From: an uncultured Pseudomonadota bacterium
GTDB lineage: Bacteria; Pseudomonadota; Gammaproteobacteria; Steroidobacterales; Steroidobacteraceae
DNA length: 37,554 nt
Direction of reading: 5' to 3'
Assembly (NCBI GenBank): GCA_946479515.1
Contig: CAMLGF010000036.1
Location: forward strand, 1-37,554
The notes beneath the pieces are model-generated. The model did no database searches. It saw only the letters and a program-made list of their open reading frames with translations, and was not told where the DNA came from. Within the stretch, counting starts at the first letter, position 1; each line of letters starts with the position of its first letter. Below, piece after piece: positions 1 through 7,106 of this stretch. Both the position numbers and the translations under genes were made by a program.

Positions 1-963
1 GAGCTGCTGATGGCGCATCCGGCGACGCCGCTGAAGTCGCTGTGGCTGGCGCTGCTGATGTCCGGTTCTCTGCTGCTGGCGCCCTGTCTGTGGCTGGCAT
101 TTCAGGAGAGTGTCGGCGGCCGGCGTCCGCGCCTGCGCGATCTGCCTCGTTCGCACGTCTGGGTCGTTGCTGCCGGAGCCGCCTTCACACTGCCGCTAAT
201 GCTGTCGGCGCACCTGGGCACCACGTTCCCGAATCCCGCCCATCCGGTGAGCTGGCTGCATGCCCGCTTCATCCACACCACCATGCTGTTGTGCATGGCC
301 ATCTTCGTCGTGCAGGTTCCGTGGTACCTGGTTCGTTGCCGGCGCATTCTGCTCGAGCGCCTCGCGGGGCGGGGAGGGCACTGGGCCGAGCTGCCCCTGG
401 GCGTCGTATTCACCACCTGGGCGCTCGCCATCCTGCGCACGCTCAACTGCGCATTCATCAAGTGGCCTCCCATGTTCTCGCTGGTCGTGGCTGTGATCAG
501 CGTGAGTGTCACCGTGGGCGCCTTGTACCTGCTGCTGCGCAAGTTCGCGTCCGATGACCGCCCGCCGGACCCGGCGCCGGATACGGTAGTCAGGTCCGCG
601 GCCTACGCCAGGACGCCACTGGGCGATGCGCAGCGGGCGCGTATCCGCCGCAAGCTCGAGACCGCCTTATCAGGCCTGTGTAAGAGAGGCGATCTGACCC
701 TCCGGGCGCTCAGCGACGCACTGAACGAGAACCCGCACTATCTGTCGCAGGTCATCAGCCAGGATCTCCACAGCAGTTTCTACCAACTGCTGAACCGTTA
801 CCGCATCGAGGAAGCCAAGCGCCTGCTGCGCGAAGCGCCCGACCAGACCGTGCTCGCCATCGCCCTGGGCGTCGGGTTCAACTCCAAATCGGCATTTCAC
901 GCCGCGTTCCGGCGCTGCACGGGGGTTACGCCCACGGAATTCCGGCAATCGCACGCCGGTTGA
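1..963 (+). CDS. Membrane-anchored AraC-family transcriptional regulator (5' end cut by window)
   Basis: The C-terminal ~105 residues form an AraC-type double helix-turn-helix: an NPHYLSQVI first recognition region and a second one around GVGFNSKSAFHAAFRR, ending PTEFRQ. The N-terminal half is not a sugar-binding cupin but at least five hydrophobic segments (for example around residues 10-32, 50-70, 88-107, 135-155 and 160-177 counted from the ATG at 10). The DNA-binding domain should therefore sit on the cytoplasmic side of the inner membrane. The frame is open through base 1 (GAG CTG CTG before the ATG), and proteins of this layout usually have more membrane helices, so I take the gene as truncated by the window edge. 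It reads toward the esterase-fold gene 76 bases downstream and may regulate it. The ligand is unknown. Confidence 0.85.
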   Translation, partial: ELLMAHPATPLKSLWLALLMSGSLLLAPCLWLAFQESVGGRRPRLRDLPRSHVWVVAAGAAFTLPLMLSAHLGTTFPNPAHPVSWLHARFIHTTMLLCMAIFVVQVPWYLVRCRRILLERLAGRGGHWAELPLGVVFTTWALAILRTLNCAFIKWPPMFSLVVAVISVSVTVGALYLLLRKFASDDRPPDPAPDTVVRSAAYARTPLGDAQRARIRRKLETALSGLCKRGDLTLRALSDALNENPHYLSQVISQDLHSSFYQLLNRYRIEEAKRLLREAPDQTVLAIALGVGFNSKSAFHAAFRRCTGVTPTEFRQSHAG

Positions 964-1039
964 ACGTCCTCGCCGATCAGGCAGGACGACTGGACACCCG
1001 CTTCGGGCGACATTCGGCCTCCATTCACGAGGAGGCATC

Positions 1040-2077
1040 ATGTTCATTCGGTTCCTGCTGCTCACCGCACTGTTCGCTTCGCCGGCATCGTTGGCCGGCA
1101 GCCAGGTGGAAACCCAGTATCTCGATTCCGTCGTGCTGCGGGAAAACCGGGTTGGGCTCGACACACACCGGTCGCTCAAAGTCTATCTGCCTCCCGGCTA
1201 TGCCGCGGGCAAGCAACGCTACCCGGTGATCTACATGCTGCACGGCCTCAACTGGAGCAACGAACGCATGTTCGCGCCCGGGACCGCCGCGCAGCCGACG
1301 TTCGATCGCGCCATCGCGAGCGGGGTGATCAAGCCCTTCATCGCGGTCGCGCCGGACTACAGCACTTCCGGGCCCGGTACGTTCTTCGTCAACTCCACGA
1401 CCGCGGGGCGATTCGAGGATTTCACCGTGCAGGAGGTCATTCCCTTCATCGATGCGCGCTACCGCACGCTGCCGGATCCCGGCAGTCGGGCCATCATGGG
1501 CGAGCACATGGGTGCCTTTGGCGCGCTCTGGTACGCATTCCGGCACCCTGACGTCTGGGGAACCGTTTACGCGCAGCACCCGGTGGGCACCGGGGGTGGG
1601 CTCGTGCCCATGTGGTCACGGCCCGATTGGCAGAAGGTGAAGACCGCCAGGAGCTTCGCCGACCTGGGCGGTGACCCGTATACGCCGGTGTTCGTCGCCA
1701 TGTCGCAAACCTTCCTGCCGAATCCCGACCGGCCGCCTTTCTACTGCGACTTCATCGTCAACCTCGATGACGACCCCGTGACGCTCAATGTCGCGAACTC
1801 ACGGCTGCTGAAGTCGCGGTTCCTGCTCGAGCAGGCCGTGATCGACAACCTCGACAAGCTGGGCAAGTTACGCGGCATCAAGTTCGACTGGGGACGCTAC
1901 GACCCCAACCAGGACCACGTGTACGCAAACCAGGCCTTCACGCGCAAACTGGACGATCTCGGCATCGAGCACGAAGCCGAGGAGTACCGCGGCCTGCCCT
2001 GGGACAAGTACTGGATAGATGATGGCCGCGTGATCCAGGAAGTGCTCCCCTTCTTCGCCCGCCACCTCGACTTCTAA
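1040..2077 (+). CDS. Secreted esterase-fold (Esterase D/PF00756-like) protein with degenerate active site
   Basis: The 345-residue protein starts at an ATG with a good ribosome site (GAGGAGG-like, bases 1028-1035) and has a short signal peptide ending near ASLAG. The alpha/beta-hydrolase body is clear: LKVYLPPGY, the oxyanion strand YPVIYMLHGLN, and the nucleophile-elbow region RAIMGEHMGAFGA. In active family members that elbow reads G-x-S-x-G; here the central residue is His156, encoded by CAC at 1505-1507. Near the C-terminus the usual GGH-x-W catalytic-His segment reads RGLPWDKYW, so the His is also missing. The fold is therefore retained but a classical serine-esterase mechanism is unlikely. 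It may be a non-catalytic binding protein, use other chemistry, or be decaying. It lies downstream of the membrane AraC gene and converges on the GH16 gene. Confidence 0.85.
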   Translation: MFIRFLLLTALFASPASLAGSQVETQYLDSVVLRENRVGLDTHRSLKVYLPPGYAAGKQRYPVIYMLHGLNWSNERMFAPGTAAQPTFDRAIASGVIKPFIAVAPDYSTSGPGTFFVNSTTAGRFEDFTVQEVIPFIDARYRTLPDPGSRAIMGEHMGAFGALWYAFRHPDVWGTVYAQHPVGTGGGLVPMWSRPDWQKVKTARSFADLGGDPYTPVFVAMSQTFLPNPDRPPFYCDFIVNLDDDPVTLNVANSRLLKSRFLLEQAVIDNLDKLGKLRGIKFDWGRYDPNQDHVYANQAFTRKLDDLGIEHEAEEYRGLPWDKYWIDDGRVIQEVLPFFARHLDF

Positions 2078-2078
2078 T

Positions 2079-2138
2079 GGGGACATTCCTCGATTCCTGG
2101 AAAACGGGGACGCACCTGCTCGAGGCGTGCCCCCTGTC
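2079..2138. repeat. GGGGAC-rich hairpin-forming stretch between convergent genes (possible REP-like element)
   Basis: Two GGGGAC copies (2079-2084 and 2106-2111) precede a CCCC block (2131-2134). GGGG (2106-2109) plus GCAC (2112-2115) can pair with GTGC (2127-2130) plus CCCC (2131-2134), leaving a 2-base bulge. The position between the convergent stop codons of the esterase-fold and GH16 genes suits a bidirectional terminator, or a remnant of the GGGGAC-type REP palindromes found in some Gammaproteobacteria. There is no T-run. A second copy elsewhere in the genome would be needed to call it a repeat family. Confidence 0.3.
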
Positions 2139-2158
2139 ACCACTCGGTGCCGCCCCCG

Positions 2159-3142
2159 CTACTGTTGATAGACGCGCACGTAGTCGACTTCCATCTGCAC
2201 CGGCCAGATGGCGTCGTCCACGCCCATCTGTCCGCCCCAGTCGCCGCCCACGGCCACGTTGAGAATGAGGTACTGCGGACTGTCGAACGGCCATTCGGCG
2301 TTGCCGGAGTGATCGTTGGCGTATTGATAAAAGTTGCGGTCGTCGATGCCGACCTTGATCTGGTTGACGTTCCACGTGAGCTGATACCGGTGGAATGCCG
2401 TACACGCGTCGGCCAACGTGGTGGTCGCGGTGCGCGCGTTGTTGCGCGTGTGATTGTAGGCCGACGTATGCATGGTGGCGTGTATCACGCCGGGGTCGAA
2501 GCCCACGTGCTCCATGATGTCGATCTCGCCGTCGTCGGGCCAGGTGGTCTGTGGCGGCGCCGACAGCATCCACAGCGCCGGCCAGGTGCCGCGGCCGCAG
2601 GGTAGTTTGGCGCGGATCTCGATGAATCCGTAGGTCCACTCCGCCTTGCCGCGCGTGATGAGCCGCGCCGACGAGTAGTGCTGGCCACCCCAGTCGTTGA
2701 GCGCCGGCAGATCTTCACGGCGGGCGGTGATGATGAGGTTGCCGTTCTCGACGCGCGAGTTCTCGGCACGCGCAGCGGCGTAGTACTGCAGTTCGTTGTT
2801 GTACCAGCCGGCGAAATTGCGCTCGACGTCGTAGTTCCACCGGGCCGTGTCGGGCAGGCCGGCGGTGTCGAACTCATCGGACCACACCAGTCGAAAGCCA
2901 GTGGGGATGCCGCCCGTCTCGTCGATCGCCGGGATCCCCGGGCCGGTGGGCGCGGGCGGCGGCGAAGGCGCGGGCGGCGGGTTGCTGGCGCCGCCGCCGC
3001 CACAGGCTGACAGGGACAGGGCCGCCGCCATCAACAGCGCGATCTGCCCACCCGGGCGATTCGCATCACCCGCAAGCCGTGCGGCGCCCGCGGCCACCGA
3101 ACCATCGCTGCTCATCTGTCTATTCAACATTTTCATGTTCAT
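2159..3142 (-). CDS. Glycoside hydrolase family 16 lipoprotein (endo-beta-glucanase type)
   Basis: A secreted endo-acting beta-glucanase of clan B. The family signature GEIDIMEH holds the catalytic nucleophile and acid/base glutamates (E206 and E211 with the start used here), followed by HATMHTSAYNH, typical of bacterial laminarinase- or lichenase-like GH16. A lipoprotein signal is seen: hydrophobic ALLMAAALSLSAC, then a Gly run and a Pro-rich linker (about residues 55-75), which should tether the domain to the outer membrane. The start is uncertain. The ATG at 3142 is used, but ATGs at 3136, 3130 and 3115 are in frame and none has a clear ribosome site; a TTG at 3208 would lie inside the operator. 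It is divergent from the LacI-family gene, which probably represses it. Beta-1,3-glucan, mixed-linkage glucan or xyloglucan are possible substrates; motif reading alone cannot choose. Confidence 0.88.
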   Translation of the reverse strand: MNMKMLNRQMSSDGSVAAGAARLAGDANRPGGQIALLMAAALSLSACGGGGASNPPPAPSPPPAPTGPGIPAIDETGGIPTGFRLVWSDEFDTAGLPDTARWNYDVERNFAGWYNNELQYYAAARAENSRVENGNLIITARREDLPALNDWGGQHYSSARLITRGKAEWTYGFIEIRAKLPCGRGTWPALWMLSAPPQTTWPDDGEIDIMEHVGFDPGVIHATMHTSAYNHTRNNARTATTTLADACTAFHRYQLTWNVNQIKVGIDDRNFYQYANDHSGNAEWPFDSPQYLILNVAVGGDWGGQMGVDDAIWPVQMEVDYVRVYQQ

Positions 3143-3193
3143 CGTGGCCGGGCTCGCGTCGTGCCTGCAGGGTGCGCATGCTACCGCAGTTTG

Positions 3194-3207
3194 TGTAAGC
3201 GCTTGCA
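3194..3207. promoter_or_regulatory. LacI-type operator TGTAAGCGCTTGCA
   Basis: A 14-base near-perfect palindrome centred on GC, with one mismatched pair (T3196/G3205). It matches the general LacI/GalR-family operator form TGnAAnCGnTTnCA with the AAGCGCTT core. It lies between the divergent GH16 and lacI-like genes, 52 bases upstream of the chosen GH16 start and 128 bases upstream of the LacI start. One site could therefore control both transcripts. Confidence 0.7.
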
Positions 3208-3334
3208 ACCCTTCCAGCCGTAAACCGCGACGCAGTTGTCACCCGTAGTGAACGCCCTCAAGATGCCGGTGGATAGGGCGGTGGCGAGGCTGCCGCCTCC
3301 TCGAATAATGTCGCAGGGAGCGGCCAAGGGAACC

Positions 3335-4336
3335 ATGGCGAACATATATGAAGTGGCCGAGCTGGCCGGGGTCTCGCTCGCCACCGTCTCGCGCGTCATC
3401 AATCCGGGCGCCAAGGTCAGCGAACCGACCCGTCAGAAGGTTCTCGCTGCCATGGAGCAGCTCGGCTACAAGCCCAATTCCATTGCGCAGTCGCTGGCCA
3501 CCCGCTGTTCGAACGCCGTGGGCGTGCTGGTATCCGAACTGCACGGCCCGTTTTTCGGCGCCATGCTCAGCGCCATCGAGAAGACGCTCAAGGCGGCCGG
3601 GAAATTCGTACTCGTGGCCGCAGGACACAACGACGAAAGCCAGGAACGCGACGCCATCCGCTTCCTCGCCAGCCGCAATTGCGATGCGCTCATCGTGCAT
3701 GTCGAAGCCTTGTCCGACAAATTCCTCGCGGAGCACGACCACGAGAAGATGCCGCTCGTGGTGATGAACCGGAAAGTGCGCGGGCTCGCCGACCGCTGCT
3801 TCAGTCTCAACAACGAACTCGGCGGCTACCTGGCCGCCCAGTGCCTGCTCAAGCTCAAGCACCGGCGCATCGCCTACATCTCCGGGCCGCTCGACTGGGT
3901 GGACGCGCGGCAACGCCTGATCGGCCACAAGCGCGCGCTCGAGGAGGCCGGCGTGAAGTTCGACGAGCGTCTGCTGCACGAGGGCGACTATCACGAGACC
4001 GGTGGCCAGGACGCCTTGAACGCCTTGTTTGCGACGGGCCTGCCGTTCTCGGCCGTGATCTGCGCCAACGATCGCATGGCGGCCGGGGCCATGGCCGCGG
4101 CGCACGAGCGCGGACTCGAGCTGCCGCGCCAGCTGTCCATCGTCGGCTTCGACGATGCACCCATCGCCCGCTACGTCTATCCCAAGCTCACGACCATTCA
4201 CTACCCGATAGCCGACATGGCGGACATGGCGGCGCGCTGGGTGCTGAAGAACGTTTACGAGCAGGATCTGCTCGAGGTGCAGCAGGCGTTCGAACCGAGG
4301 CTGGTCTGGCGTGATTCGGCTGCCAAGCCGGCGTGA
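3335..4336 (+). CDS. LacI/GalR-family transcriptional regulator
   Basis: The N-terminus ANIYEVAELAGVSLATVSRVIN is the canonical LacI helix-turn-helix, followed by the hinge helix (PNSIAQSLATR) and a periplasmic-binding-protein-like sugar-sensing core (ICANDRMAAGAM, SIVGFDDAPIARYVYPKLTTI). The protein is 333 residues long, normal for the family. I chose the ATG at 3335 because family members usually begin two or three residues before IYEVA and because AAGGGA lies just upstream; an in-frame ATG at 3308 and a TTG at 3236 are alternatives. The neighbours are a divergent GH16 and an overlapping sugar transporter, so it is probably a repressor of beta-glucan or oligosaccharide use that binds the palindrome at 3194-3207. 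The inducer cannot be read from the sequence. Confidence 0.93.
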   Translation: MANIYEVAELAGVSLATVSRVINPGAKVSEPTRQKVLAAMEQLGYKPNSIAQSLATRCSNAVGVLVSELHGPFFGAMLSAIEKTLKAAGKFVLVAAGHNDESQERDAIRFLASRNCDALIVHVEALSDKFLAEHDHEKMPLVVMNRKVRGLADRCFSLNNELGGYLAAQCLLKLKHRRIAYISGPLDWVDARQRLIGHKRALEEAGVKFDERLLHEGDYHETGGQDALNALFATGLPFSAVICANDRMAAGAMAAAHERGLELPRQLSIVGFDDAPIARYVYPKLTTIHYPIADMADMAARWVLKNVYEQDLLEVQQAFEPRLVWRDSAAKPA

Positions 4337-5679
4337 CCACGCGTGAGTACTCCGACCATTACGTGCTGCGCGCGACGCTGATCGTCGCGCTCGGCGGTTT
4401 CGTGCTCGGCTTCGATGCCGCCGTGATCGCGGGGGTGGTCTCCTTCGTGGAGCGGGAATTCTCGCTGAGCCCGCTGGCGGTGGGTTGGGCGGTGTCGTCG
4501 CTCACGCTGGCCGCCACCGGGTCCATCCTGCTGGCCGGCCCGCTCGCGGATCGCTACGGACGCCGCCGGGTGCTGCTCGGCGCGGCCCTGTTGTTCACGG
4601 TGTCTGCGCTGCTGGCCGCTTCGGCCGCCAACTTCGCAATGCTGGTCGTCGCGCGGCTGCTGTCGGGGCTGGGTGTGGGTGCCACGATCGTGGTGGCGCC
4701 CATGTACATCGCGGAAATCTCGCCAGCCGCGGTGCGCGGCCGCAGGGTCAGCATCTATCAGCTGTACGTGGTACTCGGCATCTCGGCCGCATTCTTCAGC
4801 AACTATCTGATCCTCGAATCAGGGCACGGCGACCTGCCGTCGTTGTCGACGCTGCATCTCGCGGAGTGGAGCTGGCGCTGGATGCTGGGAATGGGCGCGG
4901 TGCCCGCGGTCGCATTCTTCCTGCTGCTTCTGCGCGTGCCCGAAAGCCCGCGCTGGCTTGCCGAACTGCAACCGCCCAAGCCGGCGCCGGCCGGGGCGCG
5001 AGACTCCGTGGCGCGGCAGCGGGGCGCCCGGGTAGTTAGCCTGGCAGCGCTGCTGGCGCCCGAACTGCGGCGGGTGATGGTCATCGGCCTGGTCGTCGGC
5101 ATCGTGCAGCAGGCCACCGGCATCAACGCCGTGCTGTTCTACGCGCCGGTGATCTTCCAGCACGCCGGAGCCGGCGCGGATGCGGCTTTCGCGCAGGCGG
5201 TGTACCTGGGCCTGGTGAATCTCGGGTTCACGGTCGTCGCCCTGGTCCTGATGGATCGGCTCGGACGCCGGCCACTGCTCCTGCTGGGCACGGGCGGAAT
5301 GACCATCGGCATGGCCGTGCTCGGCTGGGGCTTTCGCGGCGCAAACACGGAACCCGCGCTGGTGCTCTTCGGCATGCTGGCCTTCGTGGGCTGCTTCGCC
5401 ATGTCGCTCGGACCCATCATGTGGGTGCTGTTCTCCGAGATCTTTCCCAATCGGATTCGCGGCGTCGCCATTTCCTTCGTCGGCCTGGTGAACTCATTGG
5501 TGAGTGTGGGCGTGCAACTGGTATTTCCATGGGAGCTCGCGCACCTGGGCCGCTCCATGCCCTGGCTCATCTTTGCCGTGCTGGCGCTGCTCGGCCTGCT
5601 GTTCATCGCGCGCTACGTACCCGAGACGCGCGGCCGCAGCCTCGAGGAGCTGGCGCGATCCCTGGTGAAACACGGGTGA
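4333..5679 (+). CDS. Sugar porter (SP family) MFS transporter
   Basis: A 448-residue inner-membrane transporter with about 12 hydrophobic helices and the full set of sugar-porter signatures: GFDAAVIAG in helix 1, DRYGRRR in the helix 2-3 loop, PESPRWL after helix 6, QQATGINAVLFYAP in helix 7, DRLGRRPLLL in the helix 8-9 loop and PETRGRSLEEL at the end. Such proteins import monosaccharides by proton symport or facilitated diffusion. The start is GTG at 4333, which overlaps the TGA of the LacI-family gene (GTGA), so the two are translationally coupled. The pairing suggests it takes up the sugar released by the GH16-linked system. The exact sugar is unknown. Confidence 0.93.
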   Translation: MTTREYSDHYVLRATLIVALGGFVLGFDAAVIAGVVSFVEREFSLSPLAVGWAVSSLTLAATGSILLAGPLADRYGRRRVLLGAALLFTVSALLAASAANFAMLVVARLLSGLGVGATIVVAPMYIAEISPAAVRGRRVSIYQLYVVLGISAAFFSNYLILESGHGDLPSLSTLHLAEWSWRWMLGMGAVPAVAFFLLLLRVPESPRWLAELQPPKPAPAGARDSVARQRGARVVSLAALLAPELRRVMVIGLVVGIVQQATGINAVLFYAPVIFQHAGAGADAAFAQAVYLGLVNLGFTVVALVLMDRLGRRPLLLLGTGGMTIGMAVLGWGFRGANTEPALVLFGMLAFVGCFAMSLGPIMWVLFSEIFPNRIRGVAISFVGLVNSLVSVGVQLVFPWELAHLGRSMPWLIFAVLALLGLLFIARYVPETRGRSLEELARSLVKHG

Positions 5680-5799
5680 CGACCCGCGCAAGCATCGGCG
5701 TCATCCGACAGCCGCTGCGCGGGCGCGAAAATAATCTGATTCCCGTCGATCCCCCTCGGTGCCATTCGACCAGAGAGTGATACCGATAAGGAGAGAACC

Positions 5800-6294
5800 A
5801 TGCAATTTCCGAAAATCGTGCCCTGCCTGTGGTTTGCCGGCGAAGCGGAGCAGGCCGCGCGCCACTACGTCGACATTTTTCCGGATTCGAAACTGGGTCG
5901 GATCGCCTACTACGGCAAGGCCGGTATCGAGGAGCACCAGCAGAAGGAGGGCACGGTGCTCACGGTCGAGTTCCAGCTCGCCGGGCAGACGTTCACGGCT
6001 CTCAACGGCCCGCCGCTGTTCAAGTTCAACGAGGCCGTGTCACTGCAGGTCATGGTCGATGACCAGAAGGAACTCGACTACTTCTGGGAGAAGCTGGGCG
6101 CGGGCGGCGACCCCAAGGCGCAGGTCTGCGGCTGGCTCAAGGACAGGTACGGTCTCTCCTGGCAGGTGGTGCCGAAGAAGATCGTGCAATGGTGGGGCGT
6201 GCCCGACGAGAAATCCGAACGTGCGATGGCGGCGATGATGAGGATGAAGAAGCTCGACATCGCCGAGCTCGAGAGAGCCTACGAAGGCCGCTGA
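5800..6294 (+). CDS. VOC-family (PhnB/3-demethylubiquinone methyltransferase-like) protein
   Basis: 164 residues with the glyoxalase/VOC fold typical of PhnB-like proteins: IVPCLWFAGEAEQAARHYVDIFPDS at the start (beta-alpha with the DIF-PDS turn), GTVLTVEFQLAGQTFTALNGPP in the middle and VCGWLKDRYGLSWQVVP near the end. A strong ribosome site (AAGGAGAG) precedes the ATG. Members of this group are small cytoplasmic proteins, mostly of unknown role, and often lack the metal ligands of true glyoxalases. The function here is not assigned. A small membrane-protein gene begins 2 bases after its stop, so the two are probably co-transcribed. Confidence 0.88.
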   Translation: MQFPKIVPCLWFAGEAEQAARHYVDIFPDSKLGRIAYYGKAGIEEHQQKEGTVLTVEFQLAGQTFTALNGPPLFKFNEAVSLQVMVDDQKELDYFWEKLGAGGDPKAQVCGWLKDRYGLSWQVVPKKIVQWWGVPDEKSERAMAAMMRMKKLDIAELERAYEGR

Positions 6295-6296
6295 GC

Positions 6297-6539
6297 ATGC
6301 AGGCGGATGCGCTGCTCGATGCGATTCAATGGCCGGCCATGGCGGTGACGCTGCTTGCCGCGTGGCTGGTCGCATCGCGCTCCGCATCGCGTCGCGCCGC
6401 CGGCTTCTGGTGTTTCGTCGCCAGCAACGCGCTGTGGATCGTCTGGGGATGGCACGCACGGGCCTGGGCGCTGATCGCGTTGCAGGTGGGATTGTTTGCG
6501 CTCAACCTGCGCGGCGCCGAGAAGAACCAGAAATCCTGA
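6297..6539 (+). CDS. Small membrane protein of unknown function
   Basis: 80 residues, mostly hydrophobic, with about three membrane segments (roughly residues 10-25, 33-48 and 52-68) and a short charged end (NLRGAEKN). It is rich in Trp (ALWIVWGWHARAW), a composition seen in small conserved membrane proteins that resemble a fragment of PnuC-type transporters. That likeness is impressionistic and I assign no function. The ATG at 6297 is 2 bases after the stop of the VOC gene, implying coupling. Confidence 0.7.
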   Translation: MQADALLDAIQWPAMAVTLLAAWLVASRSASRRAAGFWCFVASNALWIVWGWHARAWALIALQVGLFALNLRGAEKNQKS

Positions 6540-6550
6540 TCTGGTATCGT

Positions 6551-6581
6551 TCCCCCGTCACATCTGATCTTGACAGGGGGG
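6551..6581 (+). promoter_or_regulatory. Stem-loop covering the ribosome site of the gluconate-dehydrogenase-like subunit gene
   Basis: CCCCC-GTCA (6552-6560) can pair with TGAC-A-GGGGG (6571-6580). This gives nine base pairs with one bulged A and a 10-base loop; T6551 and G6581 can add a wobble pair. The G-run is the only Shine-Dalgarno candidate for the ATG at 6585, so folding would hide it. Confidence 0.4.
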
Positions 6582-6584
6582 ATC

Positions 6585-7106
6585 ATGGCCGACCGGCGTA
6601 CATTCTTGCGCGGCGCATCCGTGTTGTTGGGTTCGGCGGCGCTGGGCAGCGTGCTGCAGGCATTCGCGGCCACGCCCCGCAAGGCTACATTTTTCTCGGT
6701 GGACGAGATGCACGTGCTGCGCGCCGCTGTCGACGTGATACTGCCCGCGACGGATTCGCCCGCCGCGTCGGCCGCCGATACGCACTACTTCATCGATCTC
6801 GCGATTGCCGCCTGCGCAACGCCTGCTGCGCGCAAGACCTTCCGCGCGGGTATCGCCGCGATGGCGGAGTCCGGGTTTGCGGGCCAGCCGGCCGGCGCGC
6901 AGATCGCCTGGCTCGAGGCGCGCGCCGCGGCGGACCTGCCGCTGGCCTACGACGACTCGTTCTTCAAGATACTCAAGGACTACACGCTCACCGGCTACTT
7001 CCTCAGCGAAGTGGGCGCGACCCAGGCGCTGGCATACGAGCGGGTGCCCGGCGGCTATTGGGGCGATCTGCCGCTCGCCCCCGATCAGAAGGCGTGGGCA
7101 ATCTGA
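6585..7106 (+). CDS. Gluconate 2-dehydrogenase subunit 3-like protein (Tat-exported small subunit)
   Basis: 173 residues of the Gluconate_2-dh3 type. The N-terminus DRRTFLRGASVLLGSAALG is a twin-arginine signal (RRTFLRG) ending around AFAATP, so the folded complex should be exported to the periplasm. The mature part has family features FSVDEMHVLRAAVDVILPATDSPAAS and a DDSFFKILKDYTLTGYFLSEVGA block. In this family the small subunit carries the Tat signal for its GMC flavoprotein partner, which has none. That fits here: the partner follows with a TGATG overlap. A G-rich ribosome site (GGGGGG at 6576-6581) precedes the ATG and is caught in a predicted hairpin. Confidence 0.88.
   Translation: MADRRTFLRGASVLLGSAALGSVLQAFAATPRKATFFSVDEMHVLRAAVDVILPATDSPAASAADTHYFIDLAIAACATPAARKTFRAGIAAMAESGFAGQPAGAQIAWLEARAAADLPLAYDDSFFKILKDYTLTGYFLSEVGATQALAYERVPGGYWGDLPLAPDQKAWAI

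Noticed and set aside
3236..3334. Longer N-terminus for the LacI-family gene from TTG 3236
   Set aside because: The added residues do not fit the family, which starts two or three residues before IYEVA; ATG 3335 is better placed.
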